Below the pieces are notes generated by a model. The model worked only from the letters and a program-made list of their open reading frames with translations, ran no database searches and had not been told where the DNA came from. From the NCBI RefSeq assembly GCF_000734965.1, contig NZ_JMTB01000031.1, positions 1 through 40,943 on the forward strand: a stretch of 40,943 bases of DNA, given 5' to 3'. A program made the translations under genes and the position numbers. Below, one piece after another: positions 1-9,211 of the stretch (position 1 is its first letter; each line of letters begins with the position of its first letter). This DNA comes from Trabulsiella guamensis ATCC 49490. Its GTDB lineage: Bacteria > Pseudomonadota > Gammaproteobacteria > Enterobacterales > Enterobacteriaceae.

Positions 1-2385
1 ATTACCTCCGCCATTCCAATGCCAGCCTGGGCAGAAGGTCCGGCAGGCGGCGCTATTCTGACCGCAGGGCGTTGGGGTGCCATGTATGTCGAGGTCAAGG
101 ACGGAAAAATCGTTTCCTCTAAAGGCGCACTGCCGAAAACCGTTCCGAACTCACTGCAACAGACCGCCCCGGATCAGGTACACACTACCGCGCGTATTAA
201 ATATCCGATGGTGCGCAAAAGTTATCTGGAAAACCCGGGAAAAGCCGATGGTAAACGCGGGAACGATCCGTTCGTTCGCGTCAGCTGGGATCAGGCGCTG
301 AAACTCATTCACGAGCAACACAGCCGGATTCGCAGCAGCTATGGCCCCTCTTCTATTTTCGCCGGGTCCTACGGCTGGCGCTCCAGCGGCGTGCTGCATA
401 AAGCACAGACCCTGTTGCAGCGCTATATGAGTATGGCTGGCGGCTATGCCGGACACACTGGCGACTACTCCACTGGCGCTGCACAGGTGATCCTCCCCTA
501 CGTACTGGGATCCGTAGAAGTCTACGAACAACCGACCACGTGGCCGATGATCCTTGAGCACAGCCAGGTCGTGGTGCTGTGGGGCATGAACCCACTCAAC
601 ACACTGAAAATTGCCTGGAGCAGCACCGACGAACAAGGGCTGGAATATTTCCATTTGCTGAAAAAATCGGGCAAGAGTGTCATCGCCATTGACCCGATGC
701 GTTCCGAAACCATCGAGTTCTTTGGTGACAGCGCCACCTGGATTGCGCCGAACATGGGCACCGACGTGGCCATGATGCTCGGTATCGCCCATACACTGGT
801 GAAAAAGGGGCTGCACGACAAAGCCTTCCTCGACAAGTACACCACCGGTTATCCGCAGTTTGAAGAGTATCTGCTCGGTAAAACCGACAAGACAGAAAAA
901 ACTGCCGAATGGGCGGCGAGCATCAGCGGCGTACCCGCTGAACAAATTGAAAAACTGGCAGACATCTTCGCTGGCAACAAAACCATGCTGATGGCGGGCT
1001 GGGGCATTCAGCGCCAGCAATATGGCGAACAGCGTCACTGGATGCTGGTCACCCTGGCGGCAATGCTCGGTCAGATCGGTACAGAAGGCGGTGGTTTTGG
1101 CTTCACCTACCACTACTCCAACGGCGGTAACCCGACCCGCGTTGGCGGCGTACTGCCCGCGATTTCCGCACAAATCGCAGGCGGTTCTTCTGCCGGTAAC
1201 GACTGGGCCGTGTCCGACGCTGTCACCAGTATTCCGGTGGCGCGTATCGTCGAGGCGCTGGAAAACCCGGGCGGCAAATACCAACACAACGGTAAAGAGC
1301 AGACCTTCCCGGATATCAAAATGATCTGGTGGGCAGGCGGCGGCAACTTTACCCATCATCAGGATACCAACCGTCTGATCAAAGCCTGGCAGAAACCGGA
1401 ACTGGTGGTAATTTCCGAAAGCTACTGGACGGCGGCAGCCAAACATGCGGACATCGTTCTGCCGATCACCACCTCGTTCGAGCGTAACGACCTGACCATG
1501 ACCGGTGACTACAGTAACCAGCACCTGGTGCCGATGAAACAGGCCGTACCGCCGCAGTTCGAATCCCGTAACGACTTCGACGTGTTTGCTGATCTGGCCG
1601 AAATGCTCAAGGCAGGCGGTAAAGCGGTTTACACCGAAGGCAAAGACGAGATGGGCTGGCTGAAGCAGTTCTATGATGAGGCGCAAAAAGCGGCCCGTGC
1701 GCAACGTGTGGCGATGCCGCAGTTCAACGCTTTCTGGCAACAGAACAAACTGATCGAAATGCGTAAGAATGAGAAAAACGAGAAGTACGTTCGCTACGCT
1801 GATTTCCGCCGTGATCCGGTCATGAACGCGCTTGGTACACCAAGCGGTAAGATTGAAATCTACTCAAAAACCATCGAGGGGTTCAATTACAAAGACTGCC
1901 CGCCGCACGCGACCTGGCTTGCGCCTGATGAGTGGAAAGGCACTGCGGATAAAGATCAACTGCAACTGTTGACCGCCCACCCGGCCCATCGTCTGCACAG
2001 CCAGCTGAACTATGCCGCGCTGCGTAAAGAGTATGCGGTAGCAAACCGTGAACCGGTCACCATCCATCCAGAAGATGCGAAAGCCAGAGGCATCGCTGAC
2101 GGCGATCTGGTCCGTGTCTGGAACGCCCGTGGACAGGTGCTGGTCGGCGCCCGCGTCAGCGATGGCATCAAGCAAGGCGTGATCTGCATCCATGAAGGCG
2201 CCTGGCCGGACATTGAAAACGGGATCTGTAAAAACGGTGGCGCTAACGTGCTGACGGCGGATATTCCAACGTCACGCCTGGCGAACGGCTGCGCGGGTAA
2301 CACCTCGCTGGTCTACGCTGAAAAATACAAAGGCGAAGCACCGAAGCTGACCGCGTTTGAAGAACCCCCGATTGTTACTGCGTAA
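1..2385 (+). CDS. torZ: Trimethylamine-N-oxide/biotin sulfoxide reductase TorZ, 5' end outside window
   Basis: Periplasmic molybdopterin (bis-MGD) reductase of the DMSO reductase family, reducing N- and S-oxides such as TMAO as terminal electron acceptors. The reading frame is open from base 1, and the first residues end in a Tat signal tail with an AWA cleavage site followed by Glu-Gly, so the true start with its twin-arginine motif lies before the window. The motif [13 protein letters not shown] (about 463-501) holds the serine that ligates molybdenum in this family. The C-terminal molydopterin-dinucleotide-binding domain carries [11 protein letters not shown] and [11 protein letters not shown]. 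The whole chain resembles E. coli TorZ far more than TorA (for example [12 protein letters not shown] and [20 protein letters not shown]). Stop TAA at 2383-2385, followed by a terminator. In K-12, torZ follows torY elsewhere on the chromosome; here it faces ydcR. Confidence 0.93.
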   Translation: MTSAIPMPAWAEGPAGGAILTAGRWGAMYVEVKDGKIVSSKGALPKTVPNSLQQTAPDQVHTTARIKYPMVRKSYLENPGKADGKRGNDPFVRVSWDQALKLIHEQHSRIRSSYGPSSIFAGSYGWRSSGVLHKAQTLLQRYMSMAGGYAGHTGDYSTGAAQVILPYVLGSVEVYEQPTTWPMILEHSQVVVLWGMNPLNTLKIAWSSTDEQGLEYFHLLKKSGKSVIAIDPMRSETIEFFGDSATWIAPNMGTDVAMMLGIAHTLVKKGLHDKAFLDKYTTGYPQFEEYLLGKTDKTEKTAEWAASISGVPAEQIEKLADIFAGNKTMLMAGWGIQRQQYGEQRHWMLVTLAAMLGQIGTEGGGFGFTYHYSNGGNPTRVGGVLPAISAQIAGGSSAGNDWAVSDAVTSIPVARIVEALENPGGKYQHNGKEQTFPDIKMIWWAGGGNFTHHQDTNRLIKAWQKPELVVISESYWTAAAKHADIVLPITTSFERNDLTMTGDYSNQHLVPMKQAVPPQFESRNDFDVFADLAEMLKAGGKAVYTEGKDEMGWLKQFYDEAQKAARAQRVAMPQFNAFWQQNKLIEMRKNEKNEKYVRYADFRRDPVMNALGTPSGKIEIYSKTIEGFNYKDCPPHATWLAPDEWKGTADKDQLQLLTAHPAHRLHSQLNYAALRKEYAVANREPVTIHPEDAKARGIADGDLVRVWNARGQVLVGARVSDGIKQGVICIHEGAWPDIENGICKNGGANVLTADIPTSRLANGCAGNTSLVYAEKYKGEAPKLTAFEEPPIVTA

Positions 2386-2397
2386 TCGCAACCTACC

Positions 2398-2426
2398 AGC
2401 GCCTGCCTTCGCAGGCGCTATTTTTT
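2398..2426 (+). terminator. Rho-independent terminator of torZ, shared with ydcR
   Basis: A perfect 9-bp stem AGCGCCTGC / AGCGCCTGC (inverted) with a CTTC tetraloop at 2398-2419 is followed by ATTTTTT. It starts 13 bases after the torZ stop. It also overlaps the last codons of the convergent ydcR, whose TAG stop sits in the right arm and whose final two Lys codons are the T run. Confidence 0.85.
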
Positions 2427-3833
2427 GATAAGCTCGCGGATCAATGTCCCCAGCACCTTCACCGCATTTTCCTCACGCGCGTCCCAGCCCCAGGCGGTAT
2501 TAAAACGGAAAAACGATGCCCAGCTGTTAGTCGTGGAAAACATTTTGCCCGGCGCGATACTGATATGCTGCGCCAACGCTTTCGCGCTCAGCTCACCCGC
2601 GTCGATCCCGGCGGGCAATTCCAGCCAGAGAAAGTAACCGCTGTCGTTATGGTGGATTTTCACTTCGGCGGGCAAATGCCGCAGTAACGACTGCCAGGCC
2701 TGCTGTTTTCGCTCGGCAAGCTGTCGGCGTAAACGGCGCAGATGGGCGTCATAGCGTTTGGTGGCTAAGTAATCCACCAACGCCAGTTGCATCGGCGAGC
2801 TGGTCGACAATGTACTCATCAGTTGCAGATGCTGGATGCGACGCGCGTGTCTGCCTGCGGCGACCCAGCCAATGCGGAACCCCGGCACCAGACATTTCGA
2901 AAACGAGCTGCAGTGCAGCGTCATATCGTTGTGATCCCAGGCTTTTGCCGGTAACGGCTTCTCGCGACCGAAATACAATTCGCTGTAGACGTCATCTTCA
3001 ATCAGCATCACGTTATGCGCCGTCAGTAACGCAATCAGTTGTGCTTTTTTCTCCGCCGGGAGCGTGAAACCGAGCGGGTTCTGGCTGTTGGTCATCAGCC
3101 AGCAGGCTTTCACCGGGTAATCCCGTAGCGCCTGGGCCAGCGCGTCCATGTCGATCCCGTCTTTCACATCAGACGCCACCGATAGTGCCTTGAGCTTCAG
3201 ACGCTCCAGCGCCTGTAATGCGCCATAGAAGCACGGATTCTCGACAATCACCCAGTCACCCGGCTCAGTCACCGCCTGCAGACTGAGATTAAGCGCTTCC
3301 AGCGCTCCGGCGGTGATCACAATCTCGTCCGGCGAAATGTTCATCCCCTGCAATGCATACCGGCGGGCAATGGCATGACGCAGCTCGGCATTGCCTGGCG
3401 GCAGGTTTTCAATCACGCTCATCGCCGTCGCCGTTTTGCTCACTTGCGCCAGTGATCGGTTGAGTTGCTGTAAGGGAAAGAGTCGCGGATCGGGAAACGC
3501 CGAGGCAAACGGCAGCACGGACGCATCGCGACTCGCCTGCAGCACTTCAAAAATGTAGGTGTTGATGTCGACAGACTCATCGCGCATCACCTGTTCCGGT
3601 GGCGCGGAAAGCGGCTGGCGAACAGGACGCGGCGCAACGTAATAACCTGACTGTGGTCGGGCGATAATCCGCCCCTGGCTTTCCAGCAACTGATAGGCAT
3701 GCCCGACGGTCATAAAACTCATCCCGCTGCTCACCACCTGCTCCCGCAGCGACGGTAAACGGTCACCGGGTTCCCACACGCCAAGCTCAATCTGTTCGGT
3801 GATTTGCTGCGCGAGACGCTGGTATTTTTTCAT
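2418..3833 (-). CDS. ydcR: MocR/GntR-family regulator with aminotransferase-like domain (YdcR)
   Basis: A 471-residue protein. The N-terminal GntR winged helix (about 1-70) shows the typical GDRLPSLREQV and HAYQLLESQGRI motifs, then a linker, then a fold-type I aminotransferase domain (about 110-470) with PPGNAELRHAIARRY, NSQNPLGFT, IEDDVYSE and SSFSKCLVPGFRIGW. The Lys in SFSK is the expected PLP anchor. The family uses PLP binding for effector sensing rather than catalysis; YdcR's targets are not evident from the sequence. Length and sequence match E. coli YdcR closely. It is divergent from the bd oxidase operon across 156 bases, so it could regulate that operon, but this is inference from position only. 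Confidence 0.93.
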   Translation of the reverse strand: MKKYQRLAQQITEQIELGVWEPGDRLPSLREQVVSSGMSFMTVGHAYQLLESQGRIIARPQSGYYVAPRPVRQPLSAPPEQVMRDESVDINTYIFEVLQASRDASVLPFASAFPDPRLFPLQQLNRSLAQVSKTATAMSVIENLPPGNAELRHAIARRYALQGMNISPDEIVITAGALEALNLSLQAVTEPGDWVIVENPCFYGALQALERLKLKALSVASDVKDGIDMDALAQALRDYPVKACWLMTNSQNPLGFTLPAEKKAQLIALLTAHNVMLIEDDVYSELYFGREKPLPAKAWDHNDMTLHCSSFSKCLVPGFRIGWVAAGRHARRIQHLQLMSTLSTSSPMQLALVDYLATKRYDAHLRRLRRQLAERKQQAWQSLLRHLPAEVKIHHNDSGYFLWLELPAGIDAGELSAKALAQHISIAPGKMFSTTNSWASFFRFNTAWGWDAREENAVKVLGTLIRELIKK

Positions 3834-3989
3834 GACGGGTTCCAGGTGAAGGAGATTTTCCTATATCAGAACGTATAAATGATAAGTTTTCAATAACTGT
3901 TATGTATTAATAAATCCGATCTGTTTCTGTAACTCATTTTCACAGAATCCTAAAATTGCGCTGAATCAATTTATACTGCGGAGTACTGC

Positions 3990-5387
3990 ATGTTCGGTCT
4001 TGATGCGTTTCATCTGGCAAGGATCCAGTTTGCGTTCACAGTTTCCTTCCACATTATCTTTCCCGCCATCACCATCGGCCTTGCCAGCTATCTGGCGGTG
4101 CTGGAGGGATTGTGGCTGAAAACTAAAAATCCGGTATGGCGTTCGCTGTACCATTTCTGGTCGAAAATCTTTGCAGTTAACTTCGGCATGGGCGTGGTGT
4201 CTGGTCTGGTAATGGCTTATCAGTTCGGCACCAACTGGAGTGGGTTTTCACAGTTTGCCGGCAGCATTACCGGCCCGCTACTGACCTATGAAGTGCTGAC
4301 AGCGTTTTTTCTCGAGGCCGGTTTTCTCGGCGTGATGCTGTTCGGCTGGCACAAGGTCGGCCCCGGTCTGCACTTTCTCTCTACCTGCATGGTGGCGCTG
4401 GGCACCATTATTTCCACCTTCTGGATCCTCGCGTCGAACAGCTGGATGCAGACGCCACAAGGGTTTGAGATCGTCAATGGTCAGGTGGTGCCGGTCGACT
4501 GGTTTGCCGTGGTGTTTAATCCGTCTTTCCCGTACCGCCTGTTGCATATGTTCACGGCGGCGTTCCTGAGCAGCGCACTGTTTGTTGCCGCCTCAGCAGC
4601 GTGGCATCTGCTGCGCGACAACAATACGCCCGCCATCCGCGCGATGTTCTCCATGGCGCTGTGGATGACGCTGATTGTCGCGCCATTGCAGGCCTTGATT
4701 GGCGATATGCATGGTCTGAATACGCTTGAACATCAGCCAGCCAAAATCGCCGCTATCGAAGGCCACTGGGAAAACGTGCCGGGTGAGCCGACGCCGCTGC
4801 TGCTGTTCGGCTGGCCGGATATGGCTCAGGAGCGTACCCGTTACGGGCTGGAGATCCCCGCTCTCGGCAGCCTGATCCTCACTCACAGCCTGGACAAGCA
4901 GGTTCCGGCACTGAAAGAATTTCCCGCAGAAGATCGGCCAAATTCCACCATCGTATTCTGGTCGTTCCGCCTCATGGCCGGGCTTGGCATGTTAATGATC
5001 CTGCTCGGTATTGCCGCGCTGTGGCTGCGCAAAAAACAGCGGTTGTACGATTCGCGCCCTTTCCTGCGCTTTGCGCTGTGGATGGGGCCGTCGGGTCTGA
5101 TTGCGATCCTCGCCGGATGGGTCACCACTGAAGTGGGTCGTCAGCCATGGGTGGTATACGGCCTGCAACGCACCGCCGATGCGGTCTCTGCCCATGGCGA
5201 CCTGCATATGAGCATCAGCCTGCTCGCCTTCTTTGTTGTCTACGGTGCTGTGTTTGGTGTCGGTTACAGCTACATGATCCGCCTGATCCGCAAAGGACCA
5301 CAGGATGATGACCCGGACACCTCGGGTACCCCGGCACGTCCGCTTTCTGCTGTCGTTGAATCTTTTCCTGCTGAGGAGCGCCGCTGA
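3990..5387 (+). CDS. cioA: Cytochrome bd-type quinol oxidase subunit I, short Q-loop (CioA type)
   Basis: Inner-membrane subunit carrying the heme sites and the quinol site of a bd oxidase that reduces O2 to water. At 465 residues it is about 60 shorter than E. coli CydA because the Q-loop is of the short kind. Ligand positions are recognisable: His21 (heme b595/d site), His186 and Met329 (heme b558 pair, in YRLLHMF and SFRLMAGLG), Glu101 and Glu109 (YEVLTAFFLEAG), Lys252 and Glu257 (AKIAAIEG, quinol loop) and the GRQPW signature at 383-387. A CGGAG ribosome site precedes the ATG. It is first gene of an operon, overlapping cioB by one base. The symbol follows the Pseudomonas cyanide-insensitive oxidase; the insensitivity itself is not shown by the sequence. 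Confidence 0.9.
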   Translation: MFGLDAFHLARIQFAFTVSFHIIFPAITIGLASYLAVLEGLWLKTKNPVWRSLYHFWSKIFAVNFGMGVVSGLVMAYQFGTNWSGFSQFAGSITGPLLTYEVLTAFFLEAGFLGVMLFGWHKVGPGLHFLSTCMVALGTIISTFWILASNSWMQTPQGFEIVNGQVVPVDWFAVVFNPSFPYRLLHMFTAAFLSSALFVAASAAWHLLRDNNTPAIRAMFSMALWMTLIVAPLQALIGDMHGLNTLEHQPAKIAAIEGHWENVPGEPTPLLLFGWPDMAQERTRYGLEIPALGSLILTHSLDKQVPALKEFPAEDRPNSTIVFWSFRLMAGLGMLMILLGIAALWLRKKQRLYDSRPFLRFALWMGPSGLIAILAGWVTTEVGRQPWVVYGLQRTADAVSAHGDLHMSISLLAFFVVYGAVFGVGYSYMIRLIRKGPQDDDPDTSGTPARPLSAVVESFPAEERR

Positions 5388-6397
5388 TGGGTATCGATCT
5401 CTCTGTTATCTGGTTTGTGATCATCGTTTTTGCCACCCTGATGTACATCGTCATGGACGGCTTTGATCTCGGTATCGGCGTGCTTTTTCCATTGACACAG
5501 GACCCGGCGGATCGCGATGTGATGGTCAACAGCGTAGCGCCCGTATGGGACGGCAACGAAACCTGGCTGGTGCTCGGCGGCGCCGGGTTGTTTGGCGCAT
5601 TTCCACTGGCTTACGCGGTGATCGTCGACGCGCTGACCATTCCACTGACGCTGATGTTAATTGGTCTTATCTTCCGTGGCGTCGCCTTTGAGTTTCGTTT
5701 CAAAGCCACGCCGTCACACCGCCCGTTCTGGGATAAGGCGTTTATTGGCGGCTCCCTGCTCGCCACCTTCAGCCAGGGCGTAGTGGTCGGTGCAGTGCTG
5801 AATGGCTTTCCGGTGACTGATCGCACTTATAGCGGGGGTCCGTTTGACTGGCTGACACCGTTTACACTGTTTTGTGGCGTGGGTCTGGTGGTTGCCTATG
5901 CCCTGCTCGGCGCTACCTGGCTGGTGATGAAAAGCGAAAACCCGTTGCAGGCGAAGATGCGCATCGCGGCGAAAAAGTTACTGCTGGCGCTACTGGCGGT
6001 GATTGTCATCATCAGCCTCTGGACGCCACTGGCGCATAACGCGATCGCCGCACGCTGGTTCAGCCTGCCAAATCTGTGCTTTCTCGCCCCCGTGCCTTTA
6101 CTGGTGGTCGCCCTGAGCGTCTGGCTGTGGCGGGTGCTGGCAAACCCGGCGCATCACACCTCACCTTTTTTACTGACGCTGGGGCTGATTTTCCTCGGTT
6201 TTAGCGGGCTGGACATCAGCATCTGGCCGCATCTGATCCCGCCGGACATTACACTCTGGCAGGCCGCCGCCCCACCGCAAAGTCAGGGTTTTATGCTGAT
6301 CGGCGCGCTGCTGATCATCCCGATAACTCTGGTTTACACCTTCTGGAGTTACTACGTGTTTCGCGGAAAAGTACAACATGGCGAGGGGTATCACTGA
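5387..6397 (+). CDS. cioB: Cytochrome bd-type quinol oxidase subunit II (CioB/CydB)
   Basis: A 336-residue integral membrane protein, partner of the preceding subunit I. N-terminal FVIIVFATLMYIVMDGFDLG and PVWDGNETWLVLGG are hallmarks of CydB-family proteins (the Trp region sits near the heme in subunit II structures). About eight or nine hydrophobic segments are visible. The ATG overlaps the TGA of cioA (TGATG at 5385-5389), and its own stop overlaps the next small gene in the same way, which indicates translational coupling and equal stoichiometry. The length is shorter than the 379 residues of E. coli CydB and fits CioB-type subunits. Confidence 0.9.
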   Translation: MGIDLSVIWFVIIVFATLMYIVMDGFDLGIGVLFPLTQDPADRDVMVNSVAPVWDGNETWLVLGGAGLFGAFPLAYAVIVDALTIPLTLMLIGLIFRGVAFEFRFKATPSHRPFWDKAFIGGSLLATFSQGVVVGAVLNGFPVTDRTYSGGPFDWLTPFTLFCGVGLVVAYALLGATWLVMKSENPLQAKMRIAAKKLLLALLAVIVIISLWTPLAHNAIAARWFSLPNLCFLAPVPLLVVALSVWLWRVLANPAHHTSPFLLTLGLIFLGFSGLDISIWPHLIPPDITLWQAAAPPQSQGFMLIGALLIIPITLVYTFWSYYVFRGKVQHGEGYH

Positions 6398-6522
6398 TGC
6401 AGCAATCGTTACTGAAACGGCTGTTCTGGTTGGTTGTTTTCTGGGGCGCAGGCGTGCTGACACTGGCTGTCGCCGGGAGCGTTTTTCGCCTGTTGATGAA
6501 CGCGGCCGGGTTTAAATCCTGA
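6397..6522 (+). CDS. Small single-pass membrane protein, DUF2474-type, third gene of the bd oxidase operon
   Basis: A 41-codon frame whose ATG overlaps the TGA of cioB (TGATG at 6395-6399). A GAGGGG sequence about 8 bases upstream can serve as ribosome site. The product begins MQQSLLKRLFWLVVFWGAG, has one hydrophobic helix (about residues 9-35) and ends MNAAGFKS. Small proteins of this size and position accompany many bd oxidases: CydX with CydAB, and the DUF2474 family with CioAB. The family assignment rests on size, topology, the Lys-Arg-Leu-Phe-Trp start and context; a profile search would confirm it. It probably stabilises the oxidase in the membrane. Confidence 0.82.
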   Translation: MQQSLLKRLFWLVVFWGAGVLTLAVAGSVFRLLMNAAGFKS

Positions 6523-6525
6523 AAA

Positions 6526-6547
6526 CCAGGGGGAGATTTCCCCCTGG
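6526..6547. terminator. Hairpin between the cio operon and rlhA
   Basis: A perfect 9-bp stem CCAGGGGGA / TCCCCCTGG with loop GATT lies between the two convergent transcription units. On the minus strand it is followed by TTTT, so it is a fair rho-independent terminator for rlhA. On the plus strand no T run follows, so its action there is less certain. Confidence 0.65.
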
Positions 6548-6556
6548 CGTATCCCA

Positions 6557-8518
6557 TTAGCGATTGCGCTTCGGCAGGGTTTTCATCAGTTCGTCCGGGC
6601 TCACGGAGGCCACAATACTGCCTGGCTGCGGCAGCTTCAGGATGTGGTTTTTGATTTTTCCCACCACATGCATTTCACAGGGGCGGCAGTCAAAGCGCAG
6701 CGTCAGCACTTCATCACCGTGCACCAGTTGCATCGGCGTGGCACGCCAGCTTTTGATGTTCCCCTTCGCCTGCTTCGGACACAGATTAAAGGCAAACCGC
6801 AGGCAGTGTTTGGTGATCATCACCGGCACATCGCCCTTTTCCTCGTGGGCTTCATAGGCCGCGTCGATCAGTTGCACGCCGTAGCGATGATAAAACTCAC
6901 GCGCTTTGTGGTTGTAGACGTTAGCGAGGAAACTAAGATGGGTTTCCGGGAATACCGGCGGCGGCACGGAGACCGGCTTGCGGCTGCCGCGTTGATAATT
7001 AGCCAGACGCGCCTCGTCGAGTTTTTCTACCGTTTCGCGACGTAGCTGGTTCAGCAGACTGTTCGGTACAAACAGTGCGCCTGGCAGGGTAATACTCACG
7101 TCGCGAGCGTAGTAGATAGTCTGCCCCAGTTTTGCGACCCCATCATGCAGGCTGTTCATCGCTTTTTCGGCGTTGGTAGCTTCCTCGAAATTGCCATCGA
7201 GGGTATGGGTGACGCTGACCCCCTCTTCACTGGTCAGCGTCAGAATGAGCTGCTCCTGCCAGCCACCCAGTTCAATATCGACCGCCACACGGCGCTCGCT
7301 GGACGTTTTCAGCAACGCCTGCTGCCAGTTGTGGTCAAGATTGCGGTTCAGCGCCTGATGCGCACGGGCTTTATGCAGATCGGCAGGCATTTCGTTCGGC
7401 CAGACGCGATAACGATTTTCACCGGTTTTCTCTACCGTATTGGCGCGAAAACCGACGACTTCACGTTTGATCATCACATTGAGCCCGTCGCCGTTTGCCA
7501 GTGGTTCCGTCACTTCTACGTCGAGGTAGTCTTTCGCCACCTTCAGCACTTCGCCCACTGGCAAGCCAATAAATTTCGGCGAATCAAAGGCGCCGATATC
7601 CCCTTTGCGGGCATTAACGAAGTAATCTGTGCTGCCGCGATGGAAGGTTTTGTCGGTCGACGGAACAAAGAAATGCTCTGTACGCCCGGCAGAGGCACGC
7701 GCCAGATCGCCACGATCTTCAATAATGGCGTCCAGCATCTGTCGATAGTGCGCGGTGATGTTCTTCACGTAGCTCATGTCTTTGTAGCGCCCTTCAATTT
7801 TGAACGAGCGCACACCGGCGTCGATCAGCGCGCCAAGGTTGGCGGTCTGATCGTTGTCTTTCATCGACAGGAGGTGTTTTTCGAACGACACCACGCGGCC
7901 CTGATCGTCTTTTAAGGTATAGGGTAATCGGCAGGCCTGCGAACAGTCACCACGGTTGGCGCTGCGCCCGGTCTGGGCATGCGAAATGTAGCACTGTCCG
8001 GAATAAGCCACACACAGCGCGCCGTGAATAAAGAACTCAATGGTAGCGTCGGTCGCGGCATGAATGGCACGGATTTGTTCAAGATTCAGCTCACGCGCCA
8101 GCACAATTTGCGTGAAACCAACGTCAGCGAGAAATTTCGCTTTTTCAACACTGCGGATATCACACTGGGTGCTGGCATGCAGTTCGATGGGTGGAATATC
8201 GAGTTCGAGGATCCCCATATCCTGCACGATCAGCGCATCCACGCCAGTCTGATAGAGATCGGTAATCAGCCGCTGAGCCGGTTCCAGTTCATCATCATGA
8301 AGGATGGTGTTCAGGGTGACGAACACTTTTGCGCCATAGCGCCGGGCAAACGGCACCAGCTCCGCGATATCGCGCAGGCTGTTGCTGGCGTTATGACGGG
8401 CACCAAAACCCGGTCCGCCGATATAAACGGCATCGGCACCATGAAGGATGGCTTCGCGGGCGATCGCCGCGTCACGGGCCGGGCTGAGCAGTTCAAGATG
8501 GGAGGTTTGCAGGCGCAT
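6557..8518 (-). CDS. rlhA: 23S rRNA 5-hydroxycytidine synthase RlhA (U32 family, YdcP)
   Basis: A 653-residue U32-family protein matching E. coli RlhA (YdcP) in length and nearly throughout in sequence. RlhA hydroxylates C2501 of 23S rRNA at the peptidyl-transferase centre, using prephenate-derived chemistry in E. coli. N-terminal LELLSPARDAAIAREAILHG and GADAVYIGGPGFGAR are U32 signatures. The Cys-rich stretch AYSGQCYISHAQTGRSANRG with DCSQACRLPY carries the family's conserved cysteines (iron-sulfur candidates), and further cysteines lie at CLRFAFNLCPK and CRPCEMH. The start ATG at 8518 gives MRLQTSHLELL; E. coli begins slightly differently but at the same place. Confidence 0.95.
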   Translation of the reverse strand: MRLQTSHLELLSPARDAAIAREAILHGADAVYIGGPGFGARHNASNSLRDIAELVPFARRYGAKVFVTLNTILHDDELEPAQRLITDLYQTGVDALIVQDMGILELDIPPIELHASTQCDIRSVEKAKFLADVGFTQIVLARELNLEQIRAIHAATDATIEFFIHGALCVAYSGQCYISHAQTGRSANRGDCSQACRLPYTLKDDQGRVVSFEKHLLSMKDNDQTANLGALIDAGVRSFKIEGRYKDMSYVKNITAHYRQMLDAIIEDRGDLARASAGRTEHFFVPSTDKTFHRGSTDYFVNARKGDIGAFDSPKFIGLPVGEVLKVAKDYLDVEVTEPLANGDGLNVMIKREVVGFRANTVEKTGENRYRVWPNEMPADLHKARAHQALNRNLDHNWQQALLKTSSERRVAVDIELGGWQEQLILTLTSEEGVSVTHTLDGNFEEATNAEKAMNSLHDGVAKLGQTIYYARDVSITLPGALFVPNSLLNQLRRETVEKLDEARLANYQRGSRKPVSVPPPVFPETHLSFLANVYNHKAREFYHRYGVQLIDAAYEAHEEKGDVPVMITKHCLRFAFNLCPKQAKGNIKSWRATPMQLVHGDEVLTLRFDCRPCEMHVVGKIKNHILKLPQPGSIVASVSPDELMKTLPKRNR

Positions 8519-8599
8519 GTAATCGTCGTTATCCGTTAAGGTCGAAATGGCGGCTATTGTAGTCAGAAGCGCGCCCGGACGAAAACGTTTTCCGCCCGC

Positions 8600-9136
8600 T
8601 CAGCACGATTTTGGGTAGTGGATAAGCGAATGAAAATGTGTCGTCGAGGCCGTGCTATTGCGATAAGCATGCGGAGTATCCCCGGCGAAGCGCAATCCTT
8701 CACCTGCTGAGAGCGACTGCCAGACGCCGTTTATACACATGTCCAGCGTGCCGGAAATCACCACCACATGCTCAATAACGCCCGCTTCATGCGGCGTCGA
8801 TTCGCTCAGCGCGCCGGGCGCGAGGGTGATCGAGAAGTGATCGAAACACAACACCGGATCCCACGGGAAAACCGGCGTGACGACCATCGCCTGCTGCTGT
8901 GGATCGAATACCGGCGGAACATCCGACTGCGGCGGCGTAATAAAAGCCGAAAACGGCACGTTCAACCCGGTGGCGATTTTCCACAGCGTCGCCACCGTCG
9001 GGCTCGATTCGTTACGCTCGATCTGACCGAGCATCGCCTTCGATACGCCTGTTTCCTCCGCCAGACGCGACAGGCTCCAGCCACGCTGCTGGCGCAGCAA
9101 TTTCAGGGTCGCAGATAAGTGCTGTGTTAGATCCAT
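8600..9136 (-). CDS. sutR: Sulfur-utilisation regulator SutR (XRE-cupin, YdcN)
   Basis: A 178-residue regulator with an N-terminal XRE-type helix-turn-helix (about 8-65; RQQRGWSLSRLAEETGVSKA, then LGQIERNESSPTVATLWKIA) and a C-terminal cupin sensor domain (about 100-175). The length and sequence agree with E. coli YdcN/SutR, reported to control sulfur-utilisation genes. The frame remains open to 9214, but the start at 9136 is chosen because it gives the family length and is preceded by AAGGAGAGGCG. It is divergent from benE. The 89-base gap holds two palindromes that are plausible autoregulatory operators. Confidence 0.93.
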   Translation of the reverse strand: MDLTQHLSATLKLLRQQRGWSLSRLAEETGVSKAMLGQIERNESSPTVATLWKIATGLNVPFSAFITPPQSDVPPVFDPQQQAMVVTPVFPWDPVLCFDHFSITLAPGALSESTPHEAGVIEHVVVISGTLDMCINGVWQSLSAGEGLRFAGDTPHAYRNSTASTTHFHSLIHYPKSC

Positions 9137-9164
9137 CGCCTCTCCTTTTGCGGCAGTGTAGCAC

Positions 9165-9211
9165 TTGTGCGTTATAACGCACAATGTTACATTGCAACGG
9201 ACGTTATAACG
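9165..9211. promoter_or_regulatory. Twin palindromic operators in the sutR-benE gap
   Basis: A perfect 20-bp palindrome TTGTGCGTTATAACGCACAA spans 9165-9184. A second copy of its core, CGTTATAACG (9202-9211, extended right to GCAC), has its centre 32 bp from the first, about three helical turns. Together they fill much of the gap between the divergent starts at 9136 and 9226. XRE dimers bind such symmetrical sites, so SutR is the likely ligand. The assignment is inference; the symmetry is seen directly. Confidence 0.7.

Noticed and set aside
151-1740. A 529-codon open frame antisense to torZ
   Set aside because: It is a by-product of GC-rich codon use in torZ; no ribosome site, no recognisable domain, and torZ is fully conserved on the other strand.
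3950-3989. TATACT at about 3972-3977 as the -10 of the cio operon
   Set aside because: It would leave almost no room for the ribosome site and has no -35 at the right distance.
7145-8539. Two long open frames antisense to rlhA
   Set aside because: They mirror the codon pattern of rlhA, which matches its family end to end.
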